DNA of 64,000 nt, from NCBI GenBank assembly GCA_020633495.1, contig JACKDR010000008.1:1-64000 (forward strand), read 5' to 3'. Each line of letters opens with the position of its first letter. The stretch's first letter is position 1. The position numbers and the translations under genes were made by a program. This DNA is from Kofleriaceae bacterium. Its GTDB lineage: Bacteria > Myxococcota_A > Polyangia > Haliangiales > Haliangiaceae. This document shows positions 1 through 12,845 of the stretch, one piece after another. The notes under the pieces were generated by a model that saw only the letters and a list, made by a program, of their open reading frames with translations, did no database searches and was not told the DNA's origin.

Positions 1-861
1 CGCGGCGTCGACCTCGGCCTGCTTGCGCTCGAGCGCCACCTTCGCCGCCTCGGCGGACTTGCGGGTGCGCTCGGCGTCGGCCTTGGCCTGCTCGGCGGCC
101 TTGCGGGTCTGATCGGCCTCGGCCTGCGCGGCCTCGGCCTGCTTGCGGGTCCGCTCCGCGGCGGCCTTGGCCTTGGCGACCTCGGCCTTGGCCTGGTCGC
201 GATCCTGCTGCGACGTCTTCTGGGCGCGCCGCGCGGCGGCCTCGGCGTCGGCGAGCGCCTGGGTGGCGCGCGCGGCCTCGGCCTTGCTGGCCTCGGCCTG
301 GGCGCGCGCGGTCGCGGCGTCGGCCTCGGCCTTCGCCTTGGCCTGGCGCGCCGCCTCGCTGTCCTTGCGCGCCTGCTCGGCGGCGGTCCGGGCCTTGCCC
401 AGCGCCGCGGGATCGACCTTGGCCGGTGCGTCGTCGCGCGCCGCCACCTCGACCACCAGATCGTGGTCCTTGGCGGTGACGTCGTAGCGACCGGGGCGCG
501 CCAGCGTGACGACGACGCGGACCACCGCGCCGCCGTCGTCGATCTCGTAGGCGGCGAGCTGCGCGACCGCCCACGTGCTCACCGCGATCGCCTCGCCGTT
601 GTCCTGCGCGTCGCGGACCTTGCGGCTGAGCTCGGCGCCGGCGATGTCGATCACGACCCGGTTGGGTCGCTCGAGCTTGTAGACGGTGAACGTCGGGACC
701 GCGGTGCCGCGGATCCGGATCGTCGTCGCCTGCCCGGCATCGTCGAAGCTCACGGCGTCGATGCGGTTCTTGCCGCCGGCGTCGGCCGGGCGGACGAGGG
801 CGAGCGTGGCCACGAGCAGCGCGGCGACGGACATCCACAGCTTGGTGATTCGATCCTGCAT
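1..861 (-). CDS. pilQ: type IV pilus secretin PilQ, N-terminal part (cut by window edge)
   Basis: The 287 codons present start at the ATG at 861-859, preceded by a GGAG Shine-Dalgarno, and run off the left edge. A signal peptide (about residues 1-28, ending ADA) is followed by an AMIN domain (about 30-130; IDAVSFDD, then RPNRVVIDIAG), which in PilQ and AmiC binds peptidoglycan. After it comes a long Ala/Glu/Lys/Arg segment of AEA and ARK repeats that should form a coiled coil or helical spacer across the periplasm. The secretin domain itself lies outside the window. It follows pilMNOP on the same strand after a 237-bp gap. PilQ is the outer-membrane pore of the type IV pilus. Assignment rests on AMIN plus gene order. 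Confidence 0.85.
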   Translation of the reverse strand, partial: MQDRITKLWMSVAALLVATLALVRPADAGGKNRIDAVSFDDAGQATTIRIRGTAVPTFTVYKLERPNRVVIDIAGAELSRKVRDAQDNGEAIAVSTWAVAQLAAYEIDDGGAVVRVVVTLARPGRYDVTAKDHDLVVEVAARDDAPAKVDPAALGKARTAAEQARKDSEAARQAKAKAEADAATARAQAEASKAEAARATQALADAEAAARRAQKTSQQDRDQAKAEVAKAKAAAERTRKQAEAAQAEADQTRKAAEQAKADAERTRKSAEAAKVALERKQAEVDAA

Positions 862-979
862 GGCGACTCCTCGAGGCCTATGCCCCCGGGGAACGGACGG
901 ACGCCTCCCGTGGCGCCGGGATGGGCGCTGGTGGACGTCCGCGACGGGCCAGAGGGACCGACCCGTCACGACGAAGAAA

Positions 980-1009
980 ATTGTCGCCCCTCGGCTTCGG
1001 CGATCACAA
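980..1009 (-). promoter_or_regulatory. possible sigma-70-like promoter before pilQ
   Basis: In the 237-bp pilP-pilQ gap the minus strand reads TTGTGA (1009-1004), an 18-bp spacer, then GACAAT (985-980). This is a modest match to -35/-10 and could give pilQ separate expression from pilMNOP. The rest of the gap (862-1098) holds only a short direct repeat, GAGACGAGAC, near 1040-1060. Confidence 0.25.
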
Positions 1010-1098
1010 GTTTTCGACCGACGGCGACGCGACGACAGAGCGGAGACGAGACAGAGACGAGACGGCGTGACGGAGCACGCGGGTGACGGAATGGATGG

Positions 1099-1878
1099 TC
1101 AGCTGCCGTCGGCCTTGGCGCCCGGAGGCGGCGGCACCGGCGGGCCCATGGGCGCGACCGGCGGCGCCGACGGCGGCGGCGGGGCCTCCTCGTCGTCGTC
1201 GAACTGGTCGGCGATGGGCAGCTCGTTGGGATAGAGCGGGATCGACTTCTCCTCGGGCGGCTTGGGCGGCAGCCCGGGGACCTGATCGGGGGTGAGCTCG
1301 AGCGTGACCAGGCCCTCGGCGATGTCCTTGACGCGGGCCTTCTCCTTGCCGAGGCACTGATCGCGCTCGACGATGTGGCCGTTGCCGCGGCTGTCGCGGA
1401 ACAGGGCGTAGCGCTTGGCGTTGCGCTGGGTGCCGCGCAGGACGATGCCGATCAGCGTCAGCTCGTTGATCGAGTGGCCCGAGGCCACCATCTTCTTCTT
1501 GGTGCAGGTCTCGGTGGGCTCGACGGTCGGCCCGGCCGGCTGGCCGAGCAACCCGATGCCGGCCTGCGGCATCACGAACGACCGGAACGGGTCGCGGTTC
1601 TCGACGCCGGTCGGATCCGCGGCGAAGTCGCGGTCGCGCAGGCGGCGGCGGATCGACGTGCGCTCGTCCTCGGGGACCGTGCTCTCGAGCGTGGGGATGA
1701 AGGAGATGACCTCCTGGCCCTTGGCCTTGGCGGCGACCGGCGCCTTCGGCTTCGGCTTCGCGGCGTTGGTCTTGCCGCCGCCGCCACCGCCGTCGTCGTC
1801 GTCGTCACCGCCACACCCGACGCCGCCGGTCAGCGCCAGCGCGATCGCCAGGACCAGGGAGATGGACCGGGGTGTCAT
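1099..1878 (-). CDS. pilP: type IV pilus lipoprotein PilP
   Basis: 259 aa. A lipoprotein signal (GGVGC, Cys about residue 22) leads into an Asp/Gly-rich linker, then the PilP core (RDPFRSF, LIGIVLRG, a GHIVERDQCLG turn and a LVTLELTP strand), the fold that binds the PilN/PilO dimer and the PilQ periplasmic domain. The C-terminal tail is acidic and Pro-rich (DDDEEAPPPP). It starts 2 nt after the pilO stop, so it is cotranslated with pilMNO. The core is normal for the family; the long Gly/Asp linker and Pro tail are additions. Confidence 0.88.
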   Translation of the reverse strand: MTPRSISLVLAIALALTGGVGCGGDDDDDGGGGGGKTNAAKPKPKAPVAAKAKGQEVISFIPTLESTVPEDERTSIRRRLRDRDFAADPTGVENRDPFRSFVMPQAGIGLLGQPAGPTVEPTETCTKKKMVASGHSINELTLIGIVLRGTQRNAKRYALFRDSRGNGHIVERDQCLGKEKARVKDIAEGLVTLELTPDQVPGLPPKPPEEKSIPLYPNELPIADQFDDDEEAPPPPSAPPVAPMGPPVPPPPGAKADGS

Positions 1879-1880
1879 GG

Positions 1881-2777
1881 TCAGAGCCCTCCCTTGACGC
1901 GGTCGCTGCCGCTGCCGCTGCCGCTGCCGCTGCCGCCCGGCGGGCCCTCGGCGCGATCGGTGGCCTTCTCGACCCGCTGCTCGGACTTGTCCATCGCGTC
2001 CTCGGTCTTCTGCTTGGCCTTCTGCACCGGGTTCTTGGGCGCCGGCTTGGGCGCCGGCTTGGCGCCGGTGACGGCGGCCGCGGCCGCGGCGTCGGACGCC
2101 GGCGTGTCCTGCCGGAACGTCGAGGCCCGGAACGTCGCGGTCAGCAAGAGCTCGTTGTTGCGGACCTCGGGCGAGCCCAGCACCAGCTCCTCGATCGTGA
2201 GGATGCGATCCTGGTCCTCGGCGGAGGACGTGGTCCCGTCGACGTCGGTGAACCCGGCCTGGCCCTCCTTCTGGCTCATCTTGTAGAGCAGGTAGAAGAA
2301 GCGCTTGATCTCGAGGAAGGTGCCCTGGATCTCGATCTGGACCGGGACCTTGTAATAGGTCTCGACGTTGGCGCCCTCGCCCTCCTGGACCGCGATCTCC
2401 TTCTGCTGGGTCCAGCTCTTCACGTCGACGCCGGCCTCGCCGAACTTGCGGTTGAGCAGGTCGAAGAACGCGGGCAGCTGCGCCGCGGTCGGCAGCGCGT
2501 CGTTGTTCTGCTCGATGATCTTCTTGAGCTGCTCCTGCTGCTCCTTGAGCCGGGCGTGCTCGGCCTCGTCCTTCTTGAGCTGCCGACCCTGGCTGATGAG
2601 ATCGGCGTTCTGGACCTCGGCCTCCTTGCGCTCCTTGTGGAGGCCCTTGAAGACTAGCGTGTAGTAGCCGAGGCCCAGCGCCGCGCCGATCGCGACGAAG
2701 ACCAGGACCTTGAAGCCGGTGGGGCGCCGGCCGAACTCGGCGATCGCGCCCGCCGCGCCGCCCGCTTGGGTCGCCAT
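1881..2777 (-). CDS. pilO: type IV pilus inner-membrane protein PilO
   Basis: 298 aa. A short cytoplasmic N-terminus is followed by one membrane helix (about 23-42), a periplasmic coiled coil (about 45-95, Lys/Glu/Gln-rich) and the PilO ferredoxin-like fold (NRKFGEAGVDVKSW to ELVLGSPEVRN). PilO pairs with PilN and links PilM to PilP/PilQ. After about residue 240 there is a low-complexity tail, KPAPK-rich and ending in a (GS)5 run encoded by five GCTGCC units at 1905-1934. The ATG shares one base with the pilN stop. The tail is longer than in usual PilO proteins. Confidence 0.88.
   Translation of the reverse strand: MATQAGGAAGAIAEFGRRPTGFKVLVFVAIGAALGLGYYTLVFKGLHKERKEAEVQNADLISQGRQLKKDEAEHARLKEQQEQLKKIIEQNNDALPTAAQLPAFFDLLNRKFGEAGVDVKSWTQQKEIAVQEGEGANVETYYKVPVQIEIQGTFLEIKRFFYLLYKMSQKEGQAGFTDVDGTTSSAEDQDRILTIEELVLGSPEVRNNELLLTATFRASTFRQDTPASDAAAAAAVTGAKPAPKPAPKNPVQKAKQKTEDAMDKSEQRVEKATDRAEGPPGGSGSGSGSGSDRVKGGL
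1905..1934. repeat. hexanucleotide repeat (GCTGCC)5 in pilO
   Basis: Five perfect tandem copies of GCTGCC, read on the minus strand as Gly-Ser repeats at the PilO C-terminus. A 6-bp period keeps the frame if copies are gained or lost. Confidence 0.9.
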
Positions 2778-3421
2778 CAGTACACCACCTTTCCGGTGAT
2801 GGTGAACTTGTAGTAGGTCACGCCGCTGTCCTTGTCGCTGACCTGCTCACCGCCACGCGGCGTGACCTCCTGGAAGTACGCCGACGCCTGCAGCCGCTTG
2901 AGCAGCTGCGACACGTCGCCGTCCGACTCGGCGCCACCCTCGAGGGTGAAGACGCCCTGCTTCTCGGCGAAGCGGGTGATCCAGACGTGCTTGGGGTCCC
3001 AGTCGAGCTGGAACTTGTAGGTGTCGCGCATCGGGTCGTTGACCTTCGCCGCCATGTCCTTGGTCATCGTCGGCAGCCGGCCCGGGGTCAGGATCTCGCC
3101 CAGCTCGTGGAGCATGTGGGCGGGCACGGCGCGGGCGTCGAGCAGCTTCTGGATCGCCTTGGTCCGGGTCTCGGCGAGCTCGACCGCGGCCTTGAGCTCC
3201 TTGAGGTCGCGGATCTTGTCCTTGCGGCGCGCCAGCCCGGCCTCGAGCTCGGCGTTGGTCGCCTTGAGATCGTCGAGCTTCTTCTGCTCCGGTCGCTGCA
3301 CGAGCATGAACGTCGCGACGCCGGCCAGGAGCAGCGCGAGCACGCCGATCCCGACGTCGCGCTGGCCGGGGTCGGCCACGCGCTTCACGCGGCGCTGGGG
3401 CAGGAGGTTGATCTTGATCAT
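2777..3421 (-). CDS. pilN: type IV pilus inner-membrane protein PilN
   Basis: 214 aa. The N-terminus MIKINLLPQRR carries the INLLP motif that docks into PilM. One membrane helix (about 23-43, VGIGVLALLLAGVATFML) is followed by a coiled coil rich in Lys, Leu and Asp (about 45-100) and a periplasmic alpha/beta fold ending YYKFTITGKVVY. PilN forms a heterodimer with PilO. The gene lies 19 nt after pilM and its stop overlaps the pilO start by one base. Confidence 0.9.
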   Translation of the reverse strand: MIKINLLPQRRVKRVADPGQRDVGIGVLALLLAGVATFMLVQRPEQKKLDDLKATNAELEAGLARRKDKIRDLKELKAAVELAETRTKAIQKLLDARAVPAHMLHELGEILTPGRLPTMTKDMAAKVNDPMRDTYKFQLDWDPKHVWITRFAEKQGVFTLEGGAESDGDVSQLLKRLQASAYFQEVTPRGGEQVSDKDSGVTYYKFTITGKVVY

Positions 3422-3440
3422 CGCGGGGCTCCCTGACCTG

Positions 3441-4487
<1,047 letters not shown>

Positions 4488-4544
4488 GGGTCTCCGGTCG
4501 CGGTGATGAGGACGTCGAGTGTTGCCCTACTTGTGGCTACCCTC

Positions 4545-4559
4545 TCCTACATGGTAGGA
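4545..4559. promoter_or_regulatory. dyad TCCTAC-ATG-GTAGGA in the pilM leader
   Basis: Perfect 6-bp inverted repeat with a 3-bp centre, 58 bp upstream of pilM. Two further CTAC words lie at 4527-4530 and 4537-4540, so CTAC recurs every 10 bp, one helical turn, up to the dyad (4547-4550). It could be a protein-binding site or a small RNA stem in the leader. Confidence 0.4.
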
Positions 4560-4575
4560 CAGTGTGAGCTGGCGC

Positions 4576-4591
4576 CGCAATTTTCTGCCCG
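4576..4591 (-). promoter_or_regulatory. candidate sigma-54 promoter for pilMNOPQ
   Basis: Minus strand reads CGGGCAGAAAATTGCG: GG (4590-4589), exactly ten bases, then GC (4578-4577) within a full TTGC. The -12 half is good and the -24 half weak (about 7 of 12 consensus positions). Predicted start near 4565. It lies directly downstream of a sigma-54 activator gene. Confidence 0.4.
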
Positions 4592-4633
4592 AGTGCAGAT
4601 TCAACCTACCGAGATCACAGGGGTCGTCTGCGT

Positions 4634-6139
<1,506 letters not shown>

Positions 6140-6398
6140 GTGGCCCCGGAGCGAGCCATTTTCCCCTCGGGAGGCGCGGGCTCCGGCGGCGCGCGCGCGG
6201 CGCCGGACCGGGGCTCGCCGACGCGACGCGGCGCGCGATCCGGCCGCCGTCCACCGCGGGGTCCGCGGCGGGGTCCGCGGCGGTCAGTGGTCGTCGCCGT
6301 CGACCTATTGCGGCCGCGCAAAGCCGCGATCTAGTATCCGCACCGGGTCAGGGCACCGATCGCAACCCCATCCCGTCCGCCGCCGTCCCGCCAACATC

Positions 6399-6414
6399 GT
6401 TGGCGATCGCCAAC
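6399..6414. promoter_or_regulatory. 16-bp perfect palindrome GTTGGCGATCGCCAAC, likely enhancer/operator
   Basis: Perfect dyad centred about 108 bp upstream of the predicted transcription start at about 6515, a usual distance for a sigma-54 activator site, and flanked by the 7-bp inverted pair GCAACCC/GGGTTGC. The divergent sigma-54 activator gene is the obvious candidate to bind here (inference). Confidence 0.6.
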
Positions 6415-6488
6415 CGGGTTGCAGTCCCGACGCCCCTCCCCTCGCTCCAAGTTACCAGGATCATGATCTTCGCAGGCCGGCAGCATGG

Positions 6489-6504
6489 TGGCCGGACGCT
6501 TGCT
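6489..6504 (+). promoter_or_regulatory. sigma-54 promoter of the vWA lipoprotein gene
   Basis: TGGCCGGACGCTTGCT matches 10 of 12 positions of the -24/-12 consensus TGGCACG-N4-TTGCW with exact GG-N10-GC spacing (GG 6490-6491, GC 6502-6503). The start near 6515 leaves a leader of about 21 nt that contains the GGAGG Shine-Dalgarno. Confidence 0.7.
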
Positions 6505-6535
6505 TAGTACTGCGCCGATACCCTCGGAGGACCCT

Positions 6536-7966
6536 ATGCGCCGTCTCAACTTCACCTCCAGCAAGGCCCTGGTCGCCACCGGCCTCATCGCCGGCCTCGC
6601 GGCCCTCCCGGCCTGCAACAACCGCGAGATCTCGGAAGTCGTCCCGAACCAGGACAAGGAAGAGTTCAAGGACATCCCTGTCGAGCTCAACCGCGACATC
6701 GACATCCTGTTCATGATCGACAACTCCGGGTCGATGGAGGAGGAGCAGCAGTCGCTGTCCACCAACTTCCCGCAGTTCATCAACGTCCTGCAGACGATCG
6801 AGGGCGGCCTGCCCAACGTCCACATCGGCGTGGTGTCGTCGGACGTCGGCGCGGGTCCGTACAACATCTCGAACTGCAGCGGCAACGGCGACAACGGCCA
6901 GCTCCAGACCCAGGCCCGGGTCGCGGGCTGCACCCCGCCGACCGGCGCGTACATCAGCGACGTCAGCGACGGCGCCGGCGGCCGCACGACCAACTACACC
7001 GGCTCGCTGGCCGACGTGTTCTCGTGCATCGCCGAGCTCGGCACCAACGGGTGCGGCTTCGAGCAGCACCTCGAGTCGGTGCGCCGCGCGCTCAACGGCT
7101 CCAACGCGTTCAACAACGGGTTCCTCCGCCCCAACGCGTACCTGGCCGTCATCCTGATCGCGGACGAGGACGACTGCTCGACCCGCGACACCCAGATGTT
7201 CGACACCTCGCAGAACTCGACCTCGGACCCGCTGGGCCCGCTGGCGTCGTTCCGCTGCTTCGAGTTCGGCGTCGACTGCACCACCGGCAACGCCGACCCG
7301 CGGGCGCCCGGCCCCCGCAGCGGCTGCTTCCCCCGCGAGAACAGCCAGTACATGTACGGCGTGCAGGAGTACGTCGACTTCCTCAAGGGCCTCAAGAGCG
7401 ACCCCAACCTGATCATCGTCGGCGAGATCGTCGGCAACCCGGAGCCGGTCACGGTCGGCGTCGACCCCGAGCGGCCGCAGAACCCGGCGCTGGTGCCGTC
7501 GTGCCAGTCGGCCGCCGGCAAGGCCGACCCGGCCGTCCGCATGAAGTTCCTGGGTGACCAGTTCCCCAACCGCAACGCCTTCACGACCATCTGCAACGAG
7601 GACCTCACCGACGGCCTGGTGCTGATCGCCCAGCTGCTCAAGGAGGCCATCGGCAACCCGTGCATCGAGGGTGACCTGGTCGACAAGGATCCCAACACCG
7701 CCGGCGTCCAGCCCGACTGCGTCGTCTCCGACGTCCTCAACCCGAACACCGCCGAGCAGGTCGAGACCGCCCTGCCGCAGTGCAACCAGGCCGAGGACAA
7801 CGACGTCAACAACCCGCCGAACTCGACCAACCTGCCGTGCTGGCACCTCGAGATCGACACCGACGCCTGCCCCGAGACCTCGAGCAACCTGACCCTGCTC
7901 GTCGAGCGCGGCGGCGCCAGCGTCCCGACCGGGACCCACGTCCAGGCCCACTGCGTCGTCAACTAG
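6536..7966 (+). CDS. secreted lipoprotein with von Willebrand factor A domain
   Basis: 476 aa from the ATG at 6536, which has GGAGG (6527-6531) just upstream; the frame stays open to 6485 but that part has no such site. Lipobox LPAC with Cys27. A vWA domain starts near residue 54 with the metal-site motif DNSGS (62-66) after a hydrophobic strand ILFMI; ILIADEDDCS lies later. Many cysteines in the second half suggest disulfide-stabilised extracellular structure. Such lipoproteins are frequent in myxobacteria; function unknown. PilY1-like pilus adhesins also carry vWA domains, so a link to the neighbouring pil genes is possible but only inferred. Expression is predicted to be sigma-54 dependent. 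A hairpin terminator follows. Confidence 0.8.
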   Translation: MRRLNFTSSKALVATGLIAGLAALPACNNREISEVVPNQDKEEFKDIPVELNRDIDILFMIDNSGSMEEEQQSLSTNFPQFINVLQTIEGGLPNVHIGVVSSDVGAGPYNISNCSGNGDNGQLQTQARVAGCTPPTGAYISDVSDGAGGRTTNYTGSLADVFSCIAELGTNGCGFEQHLESVRRALNGSNAFNNGFLRPNAYLAVILIADEDDCSTRDTQMFDTSQNSTSDPLGPLASFRCFEFGVDCTTGNADPRAPGPRSGCFPRENSQYMYGVQEYVDFLKGLKSDPNLIIVGEIVGNPEPVTVGVDPERPQNPALVPSCQSAAGKADPAVRMKFLGDQFPNRNAFTTICNEDLTDGLVLIAQLLKEAIGNPCIEGDLVDKDPNTAGVQPDCVVSDVLNPNTAEQVETALPQCNQAEDNDVNNPPNSTNLPCWHLEIDTDACPETSSNLTLLVERGGASVPTGTHVQAHCVVN

Positions 7967-7990
7967 CGCGGACCGCACGGTTCGTCGCCA

Positions 7991-8018
7991 CCGAGGGCCG
8001 CCATCGTGCGGCCCTCGG
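7991..8018 (+). terminator. hairpin terminator after the vWA gene
   Basis: Perfect 11-bp stem CCGAGGGCCGC / GCGGCCCTCGG with a 6-nt loop (CATCGT), 24 bp after the stop, followed by CCGTTTCGG. The T run is short, as is usual in such GC-rich DNA. Confidence 0.6.
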
Positions 8019-8103
8019 CCGTTTCGGCCGCCGTGGCCCGCGGGCCGGCCGGCGCGGCGGGATTCGCCCGGGGCCCAGCTTGGCGACGCGCCGGCACTCG
8101 GGG

Positions 8104-8109
8104 TAGGTT
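8104..8109 (+). promoter_or_regulatory. -10 hexamer TAGGTT, leaderless start
   Basis: TAGGTT ends 7 nt before the ATG at 8117, which has no Shine-Dalgarno. Part of the window-wide TAnnnT pattern. Confidence 0.55.
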
Positions 8110-8116
8110 CCGCCGC

Positions 8117-9229
8117 ATGAGCGCCGGGAAGAAGCCGCTGATCACCGCCAACATGGTGACGCTGGCGCGCCTGATCCCGATGCCGCTCCTGGCCTGGTGG
8201 ATCTACGAGCACCACTGGTGGCCGGCGCTGGTGGTCGGGACGATCATCGGCTCGACCGACTTCGTCGACGGCTGGCTGGCCCGCAAGTACGGCCCGACCG
8301 TGCTCGGCGGCCTGCTCGATCCCATCGCCGACAAGGTCTTCGTCGCGCTGATCTACCTGCCGTTCGCCGACCTCGGGGTCATCCCGGCGTGGGCGTGCGC
8401 GCTGATGTTCGTGCGCGAGTACCTGGTGACCGCGCTGCGCTCGGCCTACGAGCAGCGCGGCCTGAGCATGAAGACCAGCTACCTGGCCAAGGTGAAGACC
8501 TGGACCCAGATGCAGGGCATCGGGGTGCTGCTGCTGTTCCCGATGCTGGCCGACCGCCAGGGCGTCCTCGACGCGATCCTGTGGACCGGGGTGGTCGCGC
8601 CGATCATCGCCGGCGTCATCCTCTACGCCGTCCGCAAGAAGGTGTGGAAGGGCGCGTTCGTGATGACCGGGCAGTTCGTCGCGCTGCTGGTGGTCCACTA
8701 CCAGCGCGATCCGCAGCTGACCAGCAACTTCATCATGCTGCTGGTCGTGGCGCTGACCTGGATCAGCGGCTTCGACTACTTCTCGGGCGCGTTCAAGCAG
8801 CTGCGCGGCCGCGGCGACTTCGCGATGCGCGACGCCGTCCGCATCGTCGCCGCGGTGCTGATGCCGACGATGATCTTCTGGGTGCTGCGCGCGACCGACG
8901 CGCCGGCGTGGCCGCTGATGGCGATCCTCGCGCTCGAGCTGGCGGTCGGCGGCCTCGACAACCTGCTGTCGCACCACCACCAGGCGTCGACCGCGGTGGG
9001 CTGGGGCGCCCGCACGCTGGGCCTGTCGGCGGTGCTGGGCGCCGCGCTGCTGGTGCCGGCGCAGGCGACGCCGCTGGCGATCGCCGCCGCGGCGCTGTCG
9101 GTGATCGGCGTGACCTGGGAGTTCGTGCGCGGCAGCGACTACTACCTCGACGCCCGGCTGCGCGACGAGAAGCCGCGCAACCACCGCAAGCGCAACAAGC
9201 GCAAGGCGCCCGCGGCCGGCGAGCGCTGA
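8117..9229 (+). CDS. CDP-alcohol phosphatidyltransferase (PgsA-like) with extra membrane domain
   Basis: 370 aa. Multi-pass inner-membrane protein. The full CDP-alcohol phosphotransferase motif, four Asp in D-x2-DG-x2-AR-x8-G-x3-D-x3-D, spans STDFVDGWLARKYGP and GGLLDPIADK (residues 36-64). Substrate is most likely CDP-diacylglycerol plus glycerol-3-phosphate (phosphatidylglycerophosphate synthase), but the motif alone does not separate this from related enzymes. PgsA is usually near 180 aa; here the C-terminal half adds several further predicted membrane helices (about 190-345) and ends in a Lys/Arg-rich tail. The start is chosen from the TAGGTT hexamer 7 nt upstream. Confidence 0.8.
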   Translation: MSAGKKPLITANMVTLARLIPMPLLAWWIYEHHWWPALVVGTIIGSTDFVDGWLARKYGPTVLGGLLDPIADKVFVALIYLPFADLGVIPAWACALMFVREYLVTALRSAYEQRGLSMKTSYLAKVKTWTQMQGIGVLLLFPMLADRQGVLDAILWTGVVAPIIAGVILYAVRKKVWKGAFVMTGQFVALLVVHYQRDPQLTSNFIMLLVVALTWISGFDYFSGAFKQLRGRGDFAMRDAVRIVAAVLMPTMIFWVLRATDAPAWPLMAILALELAVGGLDNLLSHHHQASTAVGWGARTLGLSAVLGAALLVPAQATPLAIAAAALSVIGVTWEFVRGSDYYLDARLRDEKPRNHRKRNKRKAPAAGER

Positions 9230-9265
9230 GCGGGTCCCGCCGCCCGGCCCGGGGTCAGCGAGGTC

Positions 9266-9281
9266 GCGAGCTACGCGCTCG

Positions 9282-9282
<1 letters not shown>
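9266..9282. terminator. possible bidirectional terminator between convergent genes
   Basis: Inverted repeat GCGAGC / GCTCGC with a 5-nt centre in the 52-bp gap between the PgsA-like gene and the convergent GGDEF gene, touching the latter's stop codon. Short and without a clear T run. Confidence 0.25.
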
Positions 9283-10166
<884 letters not shown>

Positions 10167-10264
10167 CTGGGCGGCACGACGAGGCAGGAGGAGGCATGCA
10201 ACCCCTGGTCTCGGTTGATCTAATCGTCCTCGGCGAAGCCTGTCAATGTGCGCTCCGGTGTGAT

Positions 10265-11092
10265 ATGCCGCCCGGCGCCATGGCGACCCCGTCGATGACG
10301 ACGCCAGATCGGCACGATCAGCCGTTCGAGCTGCGTGGAGACGACCGCGCGGTGGTCTGCGTCCACGGCTTCACCGGCACGCCCTACGAGATGCGCTACC
10401 TGGGCGAGCGCCTGCACCAGCAGGGGTTCACGGTGCGCGGCCTGCGCCTGCCCGGCCACGGCACCACCGTCGACGACCTCGACGACACCACCTGGGCCGA
10501 CTGGGCGGCGGCGGTCGACGCCGCGGTGCTCGAGCTGCGGCCCCGCTACCGCAAGGTGATGATCGTCGGGCAGTCCCTGGGCGGCCTCCTGGCCCTGCAC
10601 GCCGCGGCCCGCCTGGGGCCCCGGGTCGACGCGGTGGCGTCGCTGGCGGCGCCCCTGGAGCTGGAGGGCCTGGGCGGCCGGGTCGCCCGCTGGACCGGGC
10701 CCGGCGGGCCGCTGCACGGCCGGGTCCGCCGCCTGCCCAAGCTGGGCGGCTCCGACGTCCGCGACGCCGCGGCGCGCGCCGCCAACGTGTCGTACCGGCA
10801 CATCCCGACCGGCGCGCTGGCGTCGCTGTGCGACTTCATGCGGGTCGTCGACGGCGAGCTGCCCGAGATCCGCGCGCCGCTGCTGGTCCTGCACGCGCGC
10901 CGCGACCACACCGCGCCGGTGGCGTCGGCGCTGCGGATCGCCGAGCGCGCGGCGTCGAGCCGGGTCCGGACCCGCATCCTCGAGGACAGCTTCCACCTGA
11001 TCTCGATCGACGTCGAGCGCGACATCGTCGCCGCCGAGGTCGCCGCGTTCTTCGCGCGGGCCGGTCGCGAGCCGGCCACCGCGCGCGCCTGA
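10265..11092 (+). CDS. alpha/beta hydrolase, monoacylglycerol lipase/carboxylesterase-like
   Basis: 275 aa from the ATG at 10265; in-frame ATGs at 10280 and 10295 are equally possible, since none has a clear ribosome site. Conserved serine hydrolase features: oxyanion segment VCVHGFTGTPYEMRYLGE, LRLPGHGTT, nucleophile elbow GQSLGG, acid Asp in HARRDHTAPV and His in EDSFHLISID. The layout fits Est30-type esterases or bacterial monoacylglycerol lipases. Glycerol kinase begins 29 nt downstream, so the two probably release and phosphorylate glycerol. Confidence 0.8.
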   Translation: MPPGAMATPSMTTPDRHDQPFELRGDDRAVVCVHGFTGTPYEMRYLGERLHQQGFTVRGLRLPGHGTTVDDLDDTTWADWAAAVDAAVLELRPRYRKVMIVGQSLGGLLALHAAARLGPRVDAVASLAAPLELEGLGGRVARWTGPGGPLHGRVRRLPKLGGSDVRDAAARAANVSYRHIPTGALASLCDFMRVVDGELPEIRAPLLVLHARRDHTAPVASALRIAERAASSRVRTRILEDSFHLISIDVERDIVAAEVAAFFARAGREPATARA

Positions 11093-11121
11093 CCGTCACC
11101 GCCTGCCAGCAGGAGCGAGCC

Positions 11122-12600
<1,479 letters not shown>

Positions 12601-12761
12601 CCGCGGCCTGACGCGCGGCGCGGCGGGGGTGCCATGCCGCGGTGCGGCGGCGGGGGCCGCCGATCACCCGGGCCGGAGGACGTCTCGATGTGGAGACAGA
12701 AATCCGGATACGTGACGGATTCGCGAAAGCTTCCCCGCGAAGATCGTCGGCCTGGTCGATT

Positions 12762-12778
12762 CCACCACTAGGTGGTGG
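12762..12778. promoter_or_regulatory. dyad CCACCAC-TAG-GTGGTGG, likely activator site
   Basis: Perfect 7-bp inverted repeat with a 3-bp centre, centred about 86 bp before the predicted sigma-54 start of the downstream sigma-factor gene. The position fits an enhancer-binding site. Confidence 0.55.
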
Positions 12779-12829
12779 CGCTGACCTGTGGACAAAGAAT
12801 TTGGCCGTTATGTTCCGATAGGTTAGCCG

Positions 12830-12845
12830 TGGCATCGGAGTTGCT
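12830..12845 (+). promoter_or_regulatory. sigma-54 promoter of the ECF sigma gene
   Basis: TGGCATCGGAGTTGCT matches 10 of 12 -24/-12 consensus positions with exact GG-N10-GC spacing. Predicted start near 12856, 28 nt before the ATG. The 12601-12883 spacer holds nothing else recognised. Confidence 0.65.

Larger units (their letters stand above)
6140..6535. other. divergent intergenic regulatory region, 396 bp, no gene
   Basis: Lies between the minus-strand activator and the plus-strand vWA lipoprotein. The left 200 bp are GC-rich with nothing recognised. The right part holds a 16-bp palindrome (6399-6414), an outer inverted repeat GCAACCC (6362-6368) / GGGTTGC (6416-6422) and a sigma-54 promoter (6489-6504). 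Confidence 0.8.

Noticed and set aside
8075..8097. A GG-N10-GC pair before the PgsA-like gene as a sigma-54 promoter
   Set aside because: The -12 half lacks TTGC and such GG/GC pairs are common by chance in this base composition; a TAGGTT -10 is better placed.
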